Below, piece by piece: positions 24,849 through 33,026 of a stretch of DNA of 64,000 bases. Source of the stretch: Lutibacter sp. Lineage in GTDB: Bacteria; Bacteroidota; Bacteroidia; Flavobacteriales; Flavobacteriaceae. The notes under the pieces were generated by a model, which was given only the letters and a program-made list of their open reading frames with translations, had not been told where the DNA came from and did no database searches. The DNA lies in NCBI GenBank assembly GCA_030683995.1, contig JAUXPH010000013.1:1-64000 (forward strand), read 5' to 3'. Made by a program: the position numbers and the translations under genes. The first letter of the stretch is position 1. Each line of letters starts with the position of its first letter.

Positions 24849-25571
24849 ATGGAACATATAGAATTATTTTTTAAGGCAATATTTATAGATAATATGGTGT
24901 TTGCTACATTCCTGGGAATGTGCTCTTATTTGGCCGTATCTAAAAAAGTGGCGACCGCTGTTGGATTAGGAGCGGCCGTTATATTTGTAATGGCAATAAC
25001 GGTTCCTTTAAACTGGTTATTGGACGTTTACCTATTAAAAGATGGTGCGTTGGCATGGTTAGGGCCAGAATATGCACAATACGATTTAAGTTTTTTATCT
25101 TTTATTATGTTTATTGCAACCATTGCGACCATGGTACAATTGGTTGAAATCATTGTTGAGAAATTTTCTCCTGCATTGTACAATTCCTTGGGCATATTTT
25201 TGCCTTTAATAGCGGTAAACTGTGCTATTTTAGGAGGCTCTTTGTTTATGCAATCTCGTGAAATCCAAACTTTGGGATTGGCTTTTAACTATGGCGTAAG
25301 CTCTGGTATTGGTTGGTTTTTAGCCATTTTGGCAATCGCAGCAATTCGAGAAAAAATTAGATATTCAAATGTTCCGCCACCATTAAGGGGATTGGGAATT
25401 ACTTTTATCATTACAGGTTTAATGGCCATAGGTTTTATGAGCTTTGGAGGAATGCTTACGGGCGGCGATGAAGAGGAAGTGCCTACAAAGCAAACAGCTA
25501 TTGTTAAGCAGGTTGAAATAAAAAAAGAAGCTATTGACATAGCCAACAACGAAAAAGAAATCACAGAATAA
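24849..25571 (+). CDS. nqrE: Na+-translocating NADH:quinone reductase subunit E
   Basis: This integral membrane subunit pairs with NqrD; motifs include [31 protein letters not shown] and [20 protein letters not shown]. The cysteines in GMCSY and VNCAI correspond to the metal ligands. At 240 residues it is longer than the roughly 200 usual for the family. The extra part is a charged cytosolic tail (about 205-240, starting [11 protein letters not shown] and rich in Lys and Glu). The last base of its stop is the first base of the nqrF start codon. Confidence 0.96.
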   Translation: MEHIELFFKAIFIDNMVFATFLGMCSYLAVSKKVATAVGLGAAVIFVMAITVPLNWLLDVYLLKDGALAWLGPEYAQYDLSFLSFIMFIATIATMVQLVEIIVEKFSPALYNSLGIFLPLIAVNCAILGGSLFMQSREIQTLGLAFNYGVSSGIGWFLAILAIAAIREKIRYSNVPPPLRGLGITFIITGLMAIGFMSFGGMLTGGDEEEVPTKQTAIVKQVEIKKEAIDIANNEKEITE

Positions 25572-26884
25572 TGATCATATTAGCAACAAATACAGTCGGC
25601 ACAATTTTAGCAACAGTAGTGGCTTTTTTAGTAATAACACTATTATTGGTTGCGGTATTATTGTTTGTAAAACAAAAATTATCACCTTCAGGCCCCGTAA
25701 AAATTAAAATTAACGGAGGAAAGGAAATTGAAGTTTCTTCAGGAGCATCATTATTGACAACCTTGGGAAATGAGAAAATTTTTCTGCCTTCTGCCTGCGG
25801 TGGAGGCGGAACTTGCCTTCAATGCGAATGCCACGTGCATTCGGGCGGAGGAGAAGCTTTGCCAACAGAAACACCTCATTTTAGCCGAAAAGAATTAAAA
25901 GAAGGCATTCGCTTGGCTTGTCAGGTAAAGGTGAAACAAAATATGGACATCAGCATTCCTGAAGAAGTATTTGGGATCAAAAAATTTAACGGTACCGTTG
26001 TAAGAAATTATAATGTGGCATCTTTCATCAAGGAATTTGTTGTAGAAATCCCAGAAGATATGGGTTACAAAGCAGGTGGTTATATTCAAATTGAAATTCC
26101 TCCCTGTGAAGTCAATTTTTCTGATATTGATATTACAGCGCATCCTGAAGAACACGAAACTCCTGATAAATTTAAAGAAGAATGGGATAAATTTGCTTTA
26201 TGGCCATTAAAAATGGTGAATAAGGAAACCGTTGAACGCGCCTACTCTATGGCTTCTTATCCGGCTGAAGGAAAAGAAATTATGTTGAATGTACGTATCG
26301 CCACTCCGCCTTTTGACAGGGCTAAAAATGGCTGGATGAATGTAAACCCTGGGGTTGCTTCCTCTTATATTTTCTCGCGAAAAGCTGGTGACAAAGTAAT
26401 TATTTCCGGTCCTTATGGTGAATTTTTCATCAATGAATCTGATGCTGAAATGTTATACGTGGGCGGTGGTGCAGGAATGGCTCCAATGCGTTCACACTTA
26501 TATCACCTATTCAAAACCTTAAAAACAGGCAGAAAAGTGACTTATTGGTATGGAGGCAGATCAAAACGCGAATTATTTTATACAGATCACTTCCGTAAAC
26601 TTGAGAAGGAATTTCCTAATTTTAAGTTTTTCTTGGTGCTTTCTGAACCTTTACCAATTGACAATTGGGTTAACAAAAAAGACATAAATGACCCTGAAGG
26701 AGATGGATTTACTGGTTTTGTGCATAATGCCGTAATCAATGAATACTTATCAAAACACGAATCGCCTGAAGATCTTGAACTGTATTTTTGCGGACCACCG
26801 TTGATGAACCAGGCAGTTCAAAAAATGGGAGAAGATTTTGGTTTGGCTGATGAAAATATTAGATTTGACGACTTTGGCGGATAA
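25571..26884 (+). CDS. nqrF: Na+-translocating NADH:quinone reductase subunit F
   Basis: This is the electron-input subunit of 437 residues. It has an N-terminal membrane anchor (10-34) and a 2Fe-2S ferredoxin domain with C76, C82, C85 and C117 (SACGGGGTCLQCECH ... RLACQV). The FAD-binding R-x-Y-S motif is in ERAYSMASYP, and the NADH-binding motif is YVGGGAGMAPMRSH. The C-terminal LYFCGPPLMNQAV and final FDDFGG are classic. It closes the operon, with a terminator hairpin 26 bases behind it. Confidence 0.97.
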   Translation: MIILATNTVGTILATVVAFLVITLLLVAVLLFVKQKLSPSGPVKIKINGGKEIEVSSGASLLTTLGNEKIFLPSACGGGGTCLQCECHVHSGGGEALPTETPHFSRKELKEGIRLACQVKVKQNMDISIPEEVFGIKKFNGTVVRNYNVASFIKEFVVEIPEDMGYKAGGYIQIEIPPCEVNFSDIDITAHPEEHETPDKFKEEWDKFALWPLKMVNKETVERAYSMASYPAEGKEIMLNVRIATPPFDRAKNGWMNVNPGVASSYIFSRKAGDKVIISGPYGEFFINESDAEMLYVGGGAGMAPMRSHLYHLFKTLKTGRKVTYWYGGRSKRELFYTDHFRKLEKEFPNFKFFLVLSEPLPIDNWVNKKDINDPEGDGFTGFVHNAVINEYLSKHESPEDLELYFCGPPLMNQAVQKMGEDFGLADENIRFDDFGG

Positions 26885-26909
26885 TCAACAGCATTAAAAA
26901 TAATAAACT

Positions 26910-26936
26910 AATCCGATACCTTTGTGTCGGATTTTT
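26910..26936 (+). terminator. nqr operon terminator, with a -7 box in its loop
   Basis: AATCCGA (26910-26916) and TCGGATT (26927-26933) form a stem followed by a T-run. The loop contains TACCTTTG (26917-26924), an exact TAnnTTTG box about 30 bases before the next ATG. The same short segment may therefore end nqr transcription and start the next gene. Confidence 0.6.
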
Positions 26937-26954
26937 TATATATACCTTTTAAAA

Positions 26955-27332
26955 ATGAGCAGACCGCTTACAAAACAAGAATTGCATAATTTGGCGATGA
27001 ACATCGTAGGCAAAGATTTAGAAGCAAAAGGCTATGAATTTATTGCCATTAACAGCCAATTAAAAAAGAACCCGCAATTTGTTTGTGTCGATAAAAACAA
27101 CGTTCGCTATTTTGTGGTGGTAAAAGTGGTTGGCATTTCTGAATACCACATTCCTTATGATGTTATTTGGATGGAAACCATCAAACTTCACGCCCAAAAA
27201 AACACAGCCAAAGTACTGTTTGCAAATGTGGGATTGGGCAATGCTTCCAATAAGGATTTGGTGCCTTATCTAGATGAAGAATATTTGTTGCAATATGAAG
27301 GTTTGCAGCTTTTGGATGTGGAACTAAACTAA
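26955..27332 (+). CDS. Small protein associated with the nqr operon, often annotated as an NqrF-related subunit
   Basis: The ATG at 26955 is preferred over an in-frame start at 26922, because the latter lies inside the terminator hairpin. The 125-residue protein (MSRPLTKQELHNLAMNIVGK, then FVCVDKNNVRYFVVVKV and WMETIKLHAQKNTAKVLFAN) has no iron-sulfur or flavin motif and no membrane segment. Its mixed alpha/beta pattern with VDKNNVRYFVVVKV looks like a restriction-endonuclease-like or small regulatory fold, but this is only an impression. Its place behind nqrF is the basis for the common database name; an enzymatic role in Nqr is not supported by its sequence. Confidence 0.7.
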   Translation: MSRPLTKQELHNLAMNIVGKDLEAKGYEFIAINSQLKKNPQFVCVDKNNVRYFVVVKVVGISEYHIPYDVIWMETIKLHAQKNTAKVLFANVGLGNASNKDLVPYLDEEYLLQYEGLQLLDVELN

Positions 27333-27354
27333 ATCACGTCCATCATATCCAAAC

Positions 27355-27383
27355 AAAAAAAGCACGCCATAGGCGTGCTTTTT
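27355..27383. terminator. Bidirectional terminator
   Basis: AGCACGCC-ATA-GGCGTGCT (27361-27379) is preceded by an A-run and followed by a T-run, so it can end transcription from both convergent genes (small nqr-associated protein on plus, OmpA lipoprotein on minus). Confidence 0.85.
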
Positions 27384-27405
27384 ACAACAAATCATCATAT
27401 TTTAA

Positions 27406-28245
27406 TTATTCAACTTTACTTTCCAGTAATTTGAAAAACTGATCTAATTTAGGCATTAAAACAATGCGTGTTCTTCTGTTTCTTGCTCTTCCCTCAACTG
27501 TTTCGTTACTTTGCAATGGCATATATTCACTTCTTCCGGCTGCAATTAAACGGCTTGGCTGTATATTAAAGTCGTTTTGTAAAACCCTGATTACAGAAGT
27601 GGAACGTTTCACGCTTAAATCCCAGTTGTCTTTCATATCTGAAGTGCTGATAGGTTTGTTATCAGTATAACCTTCCACCATAACTTCCAAATCAGGCTGC
27701 GCGGCAATAACATCGGCAACTTTTTTCAATACGCGTTTCGCGTCGTTAGAAATTACATGGCTTCCGCTTTTAAATAATAATTTATCGGCTATTGAAATGT
27801 AAACCACTGTTTTTTCAACGTCAATTTGAATATCTTCATCAGTAAAACCATCTTTTAGCACGCTTTTTAATTTAAAGCCTAATGCTAAATTCATAGAATC
27901 TCTTTTGGTGATTGCTTTCTGAATGTACTGAATATACTGGTCTTTTTTTCCCATTTGGGTTAAAGTTTCCTTAATATTGTCTGAAGCTGACTTAGATAAA
28001 ACGGTAAGGTTTTCAACATATTCCAATGTTTTTTCCTTGTCTTTTCTCAAATCAGCAACTTGTTGGTTCAATGCATTCAATCTGCTTTCACTTTCAATTC
28101 TGCATTTCATTAATTCGGCTTTTGTGTCAACCAATTCCGAACTTGTTTTGTTGTAGTTTTTTTCCAGTTCTGTGTATTTCTTTTGCGAAACACAAGAGCT
28201 TAAAAAAAGAGATGCCATAAGCATCAAAATCCCAATTTTCTTCAT
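27406..28245 (-). CDS. OmpA-family lipoprotein
   Basis: The 279-residue protein has a lipoprotein signal (MKKIGILMLMASLFLSSC, lipidated Cys18). A coiled-coil stretch follows at about 25-100 (EKNYNKTSSELVDTKAEL). The C-terminal OmpA peptidoglycan-binding domain (about 145-265) shows KLLFKSGSHVIS, MVEGYTDNKPI, NWDLSVKRSTSVIRVL and EGRARNRRTRI. It should be anchored in the outer membrane and bind cell-wall peptidoglycan. It is a single-gene unit with a TAnnTTTG box at 28271-28278. Confidence 0.92.
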   Translation of the reverse strand: MKKIGILMLMASLFLSSCVSQKKYTELEKNYNKTSSELVDTKAELMKCRIESESRLNALNQQVADLRKDKEKTLEYVENLTVLSKSASDNIKETLTQMGKKDQYIQYIQKAITKRDSMNLALGFKLKSVLKDGFTDEDIQIDVEKTVVYISIADKLLFKSGSHVISNDAKRVLKKVADVIAAQPDLEVMVEGYTDNKPISTSDMKDNWDLSVKRSTSVIRVLQNDFNIQPSRLIAAGRSEYMPLQSNETVEGRARNRRTRIVLMPKLDQFFKLLESKVE

Positions 28246-28270
28246 AATTTATCCTGTTTTTAGTGAACAA

Positions 28271-28278
28271 CAAAAATA
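28271..28278 (-). promoter_or_regulatory. -7 box of the OmpA lipoprotein gene
   Basis: TATTTTTG on the minus strand matches TAnnTTTG, 25 bases before the ATG at 28245. No -33 match was found at usual spacing. Confidence 0.45.
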
Positions 28279-28391
28279 GTTAAAACAACGTTTATTTTCT
28301 TAAATTTTAATAATTTTATGATATTTTTAAGATAATTTAAACTTTATATTTACCCTTTAATTCTATTACTAATTTAATAACAATTAAAACA

Positions 28392-29378
28392 ATGAAAAAT
28401 TGTCTGTTTGTAATACTAATAATGTTGTTTTTGTCTTGCAAAAACGCTAAAAACAACTTAAACATCATTGAAGGGAACGCCATAGGCACCACATTTACAG
28501 TTCGTTATATAGATTTTGGCAGCAATAATTACGAAGTTAAAATAGACAGTTTAATCGCCGCAATTAACAAATCTGCTTCCACTTATATTTCAACTTCAGA
28601 TCTTTCAAAAATAAATAAAGGAGACACCTCTGTTTTCGCTGATGCCAATTTACAGGAGGTTTTTATAAAATCAGAAAGAATTTACAGAGAAACCGATGGT
28701 GCTTTCGACCCAACTGTTGGTATTTTGGTGAATGCTTGGGGATTTGGACCGGAAAAACCAATTGAAAATATGGATTCCCTAAAAGTTACCGAACTTTTAA
28801 AATTTGTGGGTTATGATAAAGTTAAACTTGAAAACGGAAAAATAAAAAAATTATATCCTGAGATTTATTTGGATTTTAATGCCATTGCAAAAGGCTATTT
28901 GGTTGATATGGTGAGCCGCATGTTCGAAAAAAATGGCGTTGCAAATTATATGGTTGAAATTGGCGGCGAAATTAGGGCAAGAGGCCAAAACGAAAAAGGA
29001 CTGCCCTGGAAAATCGCCATTGAAAATCCGAATACAGATGGAACCCGTTCTTTTGCAACGGTAATTGAACTTAAAGATGAATCCATCGCAACTTCCGGGA
29101 ATTACCGCAAATTCAAGGTGAAGGAAGACGGCACAAAATATGTGCACACAATAAATCCGAAAACTGGCTTTGCCAAAGAAAGCAATTTATTGAGCGCCTC
29201 AGTGATTTCAAAATCGGATTGTGCAGATGTTGACGGTTATGCCACGGCTTTTATGGAAATGGGATTTGAGAAATCAACAGCATTTTTAAAAAACCATCCC
29301 GAATTAAAAGCGTTTCTGATTTATGTTGATGAAAAAGGAGAAATGCAGACTTATAAATCGGACAATTTCGATAAGTAA
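28392..29378 (+). CDS. apbE: FAD:protein FMN transferase
   Basis: The enzyme attaches FMN through a phosphoester bond to threonine in NqrB and NqrC, using FAD as donor. The 328-residue chain starts with a lipoprotein signal ending LFLSC (Cys16), so it acts on the periplasmic side where NqrC's flavin domain sits. Motifs are GNAIGTTFTVRY, DGAFDPTVGILVNAWGFG, LDFNAIAKGYLVD, MVEIGGEIRARG, SIATSGNYRKF and YVHTINPKTG. The nqr operon ends 1.5 kb upstream, and the two substrates lie in it, so the pairing is well supported. Confidence 0.95.
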   Translation: MKNCLFVILIMLFLSCKNAKNNLNIIEGNAIGTTFTVRYIDFGSNNYEVKIDSLIAAINKSASTYISTSDLSKINKGDTSVFADANLQEVFIKSERIYRETDGAFDPTVGILVNAWGFGPEKPIENMDSLKVTELLKFVGYDKVKLENGKIKKLYPEIYLDFNAIAKGYLVDMVSRMFEKNGVANYMVEIGGEIRARGQNEKGLPWKIAIENPNTDGTRSFATVIELKDESIATSGNYRKFKVKEDGTKYVHTINPKTGFAKESNLLSASVISKSDCADVDGYATAFMEMGFEKSTAFLKNHPELKAFLIYVDEKGEMQTYKSDNFDK

Positions 29379-29473
29379 TTCATTTTGTTCAAAATAGATT
29401 TAATGAAAAATGGAAAACATCATTGAATCTTGAAATAAAAACAGGTTTTTCCAAAAATTTCATAGACATTCAA

Positions 29474-29562
29474 CTTTGTGGGGCTTTGCGTATTTTCCCA
29501 GTGTTTCTTAGTGTAATTTCTGTTGCACAAAGTTTCACGGAGAATCAATGAGTTACACAAAG
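29474..29562. repeat. Degenerate CTTTGTG/CACAAAG palindromic segment
   Basis: CTTTGTG (29474-29480) with CTTTGCG shortly after, and CACAAAG with a second CACAAAG ending at 29562, make a loose palindrome in the 233-base gap between apbE and the methyltransferase gene. It resembles the CACAAAG-type intergenic repeats frequent in Bacteroidota. Nothing else is seen in this gap. Confidence 0.4.
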
Positions 29563-29611
29563 AAAAACTGTTTCCGTATTAAATTTTTTCTTAAAATAAA
29601 TTCAGAATCTT

Positions 29612-30376
29612 TTATTTTGTGCAAACAGGCAAAATTTCACCTTTCGTTAAACAGTATTTTTCAATGAGTTCAGCAGCAATTTTTTCTGAATAATCAACTT
29701 CTTCAACTTTAAAACCAACTGCCCTTAAACGGTCGAAATAATCTTTCCCGTATACACGAACATGGTCGTATTGCCCAAAATGTTTGGTGCGTTCTTCAGG
29801 GTTGGTTATTGAAAAGTCTTCATAGGTTTTTCCCCTGCTTAAATCCTGCGGAATTTGAAAAATTCCCATTCCTCCAAGTTTTAATACCCTGTATAATTCA
29901 CTCATTGCTTTTTTGTCATCTTCAATATGCTCCAATACGTGATTGCAAAAAACAATATCGAAAGTGTTTTCTTCAAAAGGTAAATTTGTGATATCCGCTT
30001 TTACGTCGGCAATTGGCGAGTATAAATCGGCTGTCAAATAATCAAGGTTTTTCAGATTTTTAAACCTTTTTAAAAAGCATTGTTCGGGCGCAATGTGCAA
30101 TACTTTTTTGGGAGCCGTAAAAAAATCGGTTTCATTTTTTAAATACAGCCAAAGCAATCGGTGGCGTTCCAAAGAAAGCGTGCCAGGAGCAAGAGCGTTT
30201 TTTCGCTGATTTCCGTAGCCGTAAGGCAAAAATTTGCTGAAACTTTTATGGTCGATTGGATCTGTAAATCGCGTTCCTTTTAAGTAGATTGCCAAGAACG
30301 GACTCACCCAATAACTCGCTTTTATGAGTATGGGACGCGGTATTTTATTGAGTATGAATTTGAATAATTTTTCCAC
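29612..30376 (-). CDS. Class I SAM-dependent methyltransferase
   Basis: This 254-residue protein has a Rossmann-type methyltransferase domain in its second half: KVLHIAPEQCFL (motif I variant), LDYLTADLY, NTFDIVFCNHVLEHIEDD (motif IV) and ELYRVLKLGGMGIFQIP. The N-terminal part (PRPILIKASYWVSPFLAIYL) is hydrophobic and may touch the membrane. The substrate is not evident. The gene starts directly behind the cupin gene (30377), in one unit with methionine aminopeptidase. Confidence 0.85.
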   Translation of the reverse strand: MEKLFKFILNKIPRPILIKASYWVSPFLAIYLKGTRFTDPIDHKSFSKFLPYGYGNQRKNALAPGTLSLERHRLLWLYLKNETDFFTAPKKVLHIAPEQCFLKRFKNLKNLDYLTADLYSPIADVKADITNLPFEENTFDIVFCNHVLEHIEDDKKAMSELYRVLKLGGMGIFQIPQDLSRGKTYEDFSITNPEERTKHFGQYDHVRVYGKDYFDRLRAVGFKVEEVDYSEKIAAELIEKYCLTKGEILPVCTK

Positions 30377-30694
30377 TTATTTATAGTCTTCCCTTGTTGG
30401 AGAAAACACGTCTGTTACTTTGCAATTTGTCAATGCCTTTCCGCTATGGATCACATTTGAAGGAATATTGGCAATCATTCCGGGTTCTAAAACTGTAGAA
30501 ACACCGTCAATCACCAATTGCAATTTTCCTTCAATCACTTGGGTGGACTGTTCGTGAATATGAGAATGCTCAGGCAAAATTGCACCTTCTTCAATTTCCC
30601 AAAAAGTAATGGTGAAACTATTTGTGTGAAAAAAGCGTCCGTTAAAACCTTTTATGATTTCTTTTTGTTCAATGTTAGAAATTTCCTGAATCAT
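30377..30694 (-). CDS. Single-domain cupin protein
   Basis: The 105 residues form one cupin barrel. Motif 1 shows metal-type histidines in ILPEHSHIHEQSTQVIEGKL, and motif 2 is PGMIANIPSNVIHSGKAL. Such small cupins bind metal and are enzymes or sensors; the role is not specified by sequence. Its stop abuts the methyltransferase start, and it begins 11 bases behind methionine aminopeptidase. Confidence 0.85.
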   Translation of the reverse strand: MIQEISNIEQKEIIKGFNGRFFHTNSFTITFWEIEEGAILPEHSHIHEQSTQVIEGKLQLVIDGVSTVLEPGMIANIPSNVIHSGKALTNCKVTDVFSPTREDYK

Positions 30695-30705
30695 CTTTTT
30701 ATTGT

Positions 30706-31509
30706 TTATTGTCTGAACTCTTTTTCTTCATCACTTTCAATGCCTAAAGCCTTATAAATATAGCTAAATGTTGAAAGCAACTCTGGTTTTCCGTTTATAA
30801 TGGCAACATCGTGCTCAAAATGCGCGCTTGGTTTGCCGTCTTTTGTTAAAATGGTCCAACCATCTTTCAATTGGTTAATTTGATGCGTTCCCAAATTCAC
30901 CATAGGTTCAATAGCAACCACCATTCCTTCCGTAAATTTCTTTCCCCTTCCCCTAAAACCATAATTTGGCATTTCAGGATCTTCGTGCATTGATTTACCC
31001 AATCCGTGGCCTACCAATTCACGAACAATTCCATATCCGTGTTTTTCACAATAAGATTGAATTGCATAACCCACATCACCCACTCTGTTGCCAGCTTTAA
31101 ACTCCCTAATTCCCATATACAAGCTTTCTTTGGTGATTTTCAGTAATTTTTTGGTTTCCTCAGCAACTTCACCAACTTCAAAAGTATAGGCGTGATCACC
31201 GTAAAAACCGTTTTTTAAGGCACCGCAATCTATAGAAATAATATCGCCTTCCAGCAAAGGTTTATCGTTTGGGATGCCGTGAACAATTTGCGCGTTTGGA
31301 CTCATACACAAGGTGTTGGGAAAACCATACATTCCCAAAAAACCCGGAATTGCGCCTTGGTCTCTTATAAACTCCTCAGCCAATTTATCTAAATATAACG
31401 TGGTAACGCCCGGTTTTACTTCTTTCGCCAAAATCCCCAATGTTTTTGAGACTATCAGGGCGCTTTCACGCATCAGTTCAATTTCCGCTCTCGTTTTTAG
31501 TTTAATCAT
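30706..31509 (-). CDS. map: Methionine aminopeptidase, type I
   Basis: The enzyme removes the initiator methionine from nascent proteins. In 267 residues the pita-bread fold is clear. Metal ligands lie in DIISIDCGALKNGFYGDHAYTF (two Asp), ELVGHGLGKSMHEDPEMPN (His) and MVVAIEPMVNLG and FEHDVAI (two Glu). It lacks the N-terminal zinc finger, as type Ia should. It is the first gene of a three-gene unit with the cupin and methyltransferase, and has an exact -7 box in front. Confidence 0.95.
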   Translation of the reverse strand: MIKLKTRAEIELMRESALIVSKTLGILAKEVKPGVTTLYLDKLAEEFIRDQGAIPGFLGMYGFPNTLCMSPNAQIVHGIPNDKPLLEGDIISIDCGALKNGFYGDHAYTFEVGEVAEETKKLLKITKESLYMGIREFKAGNRVGDVGYAIQSYCEKHGYGIVRELVGHGLGKSMHEDPEMPNYGFRGRGKKFTEGMVVAIEPMVNLGTHQINQLKDGWTILTKDGKPSAHFEHDVAIINGKPELLSTFSYIYKALGIESDEEKEFRQ

Positions 31510-31529
31510 TCTATCATAAATTTATGGTG

Positions 31530-31537
31530 CAAAGGTA
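31530..31537 (-). promoter_or_regulatory. -7 box of the map operon
   Basis: TACCTTTG on the minus strand matches TAnnTTTG, 20 bases before the ATG at 31509. The -33 region shows only T-runs. Confidence 0.5.
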
Positions 31538-31672
31538 CTTCAAAAAAATAATTTTCAGGCTTGGTTTTTCTGAAAATACCCTGCATCAAAAAATAGTCCA
31601 AAAACTGATTTAAAACAGTTTTTTTGCCTAAAAATCATGGTACATTTGGCGAAAATTATTCGACGTATGTTT

Positions 31673-32944
31673 ATGTATAAAGCCGTTAGCGCAGCAGAAG
31701 CTGTAAAAGTAATAAAATCACACGACCGTGTATATATTCAAGCGGCAGCTGCAGCGCCACAAGAATTGATAAACGCTATGTCTGCCCGACACGAAGAACT
31801 TCGCGGCGTAGAAGTTTGTCACTTACATACCGAAGGAGAAGCTCCTTATGCCGACCCAAAATACAGAGAAAGTTTTCACGTTAATTCACTTTTTATCGGT
31901 GCAAATGTTCGTCATACCCTTAAAGCCGGAAACGGTTCTTATACGCCAGTATTTTTAAGCGAGGTTCCCAATTTATTCAAACGAAATATTCTTCCTGTTG
32001 ATGTAGCCCTGATACAGGTTTCACCACCAGATAAACACGGATATTGTTCTCTTGGAGTTTCTTTGGAAGCCATTTTGGCGGTTATTGACAATGCAAAACA
32101 CGTAATTGCACAAATAAACGAGCAAATGCCGCGCGTTCACGGCGAAGGTATTATACATATTTCCGAACTGGATACTTTTGTTGAAGTGAATTTACCCATT
32201 CATCAGCATTCTTTGGCAGAACCAACGCCTATTGAAGATAAAATAGGCGGATTTATTGCTGAATTGATTGAGGACAGAAGCACTTTGCAAATGGGCATAG
32301 GAAGCATTCCAAATGCGGTTTTGCACAAATTGGGAAATCACAAGGATTTAGGTTTGCATACCGAAATGTTTTCCGATGGCGTGATTGATTTGATTTTAAA
32401 AGATGTCATTAACGGAAATTATAAAGGCGTAAATGCAGGAAGGGCTTTGGCCACATTTTTAATGGGTTCTAAACGTTTGTACGATTATGTTGATGACAAT
32501 CCGTTTGTTGAATTGCGGTCTTGCAATTATGTGAATGATGTTTCCGTGATTAGGCAAAACCCTAAAATGATCTCGATTAATTCAGCAATTCAGGTTGATT
32601 TAACCGGACAAGTTTGCGCCGATTCTATTGGAACAAGACTGTATTCGGGCGTTGGCGGACAAATGGATTTTATTAGAGGCGCAAGTTTAAGCGATGGCGG
32701 AAAAGCCATTATTGCCATACCTTCAATGACAGAAAAAGGCATTAGCAGAATTGTTCCTTTTCTGAATAAAGGTGCCGGAGTGGTAACCACCCGAGCTCAT
32801 GTTCAATATATTGTTACCGAATATGGCGTTGCCAATTTATACGGAAAAACCATTAAACAAAGGGTAAAAGAGTTAGTGAAAATAGCGCATCCTGATCACA
32901 GGGAAGCTGTAGAAAAAGAATTTTTTGAAACTACCGGAATGTAA
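31673..32944 (+). CDS. Acetyl-CoA hydrolase/transferase family protein
   Basis: The start at ATG 31673 (MYKAVSAAEAVKVIKSHDRV) is preferred to in-frame starts at 31637 and 31667, since family members begin here; this gives 423 residues. The CoA-transferase fold shows VCHLHTEGEAPYADP, GANVRHTLKAGNGSYTPVFL and the catalytic Glu in LGLHTEMFSDGVIDL. QVDLTGQVCADSIGTRLYSGVGGQ and TEYGVANLYGKT follow. Relatives are 4-hydroxybutyrate or acetate CoA-transferases and acetyl-CoA hydrolases; the acyl group cannot be told. It is a single-gene unit closed by a terminator. Confidence 0.88.
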   Translation: MYKAVSAAEAVKVIKSHDRVYIQAAAAAPQELINAMSARHEELRGVEVCHLHTEGEAPYADPKYRESFHVNSLFIGANVRHTLKAGNGSYTPVFLSEVPNLFKRNILPVDVALIQVSPPDKHGYCSLGVSLEAILAVIDNAKHVIAQINEQMPRVHGEGIIHISELDTFVEVNLPIHQHSLAEPTPIEDKIGGFIAELIEDRSTLQMGIGSIPNAVLHKLGNHKDLGLHTEMFSDGVIDLILKDVINGNYKGVNAGRALATFLMGSKRLYDYVDDNPFVELRSCNYVNDVSVIRQNPKMISINSAIQVDLTGQVCADSIGTRLYSGVGGQMDFIRGASLSDGGKAIIAIPSMTEKGISRIVPFLNKGAGVVTTRAHVQYIVTEYGVANLYGKTIKQRVKELVKIAHPDHREAVEKEFFETTGM

Positions 32945-32961
32945 AAAATAACCCAAAGACG

Positions 32962-33003
32962 AAAAAAGTCGGGATTTCAATTATTGAAATTCCGGCTTTT
33001 TTT
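32962..33003. terminator. Bidirectional terminator
   Basis: A long hairpin AAAAGTCGGGATTTCAA / TTGAAATTCCGGCTTTT flanked by A- and T-runs lies between the convergent CoA-transferase and RemB genes. One base is bulged on each side. Confidence 0.8.
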
Positions 33004-33026
33004 ATGTGCTTTTTGGATAATTTAAG

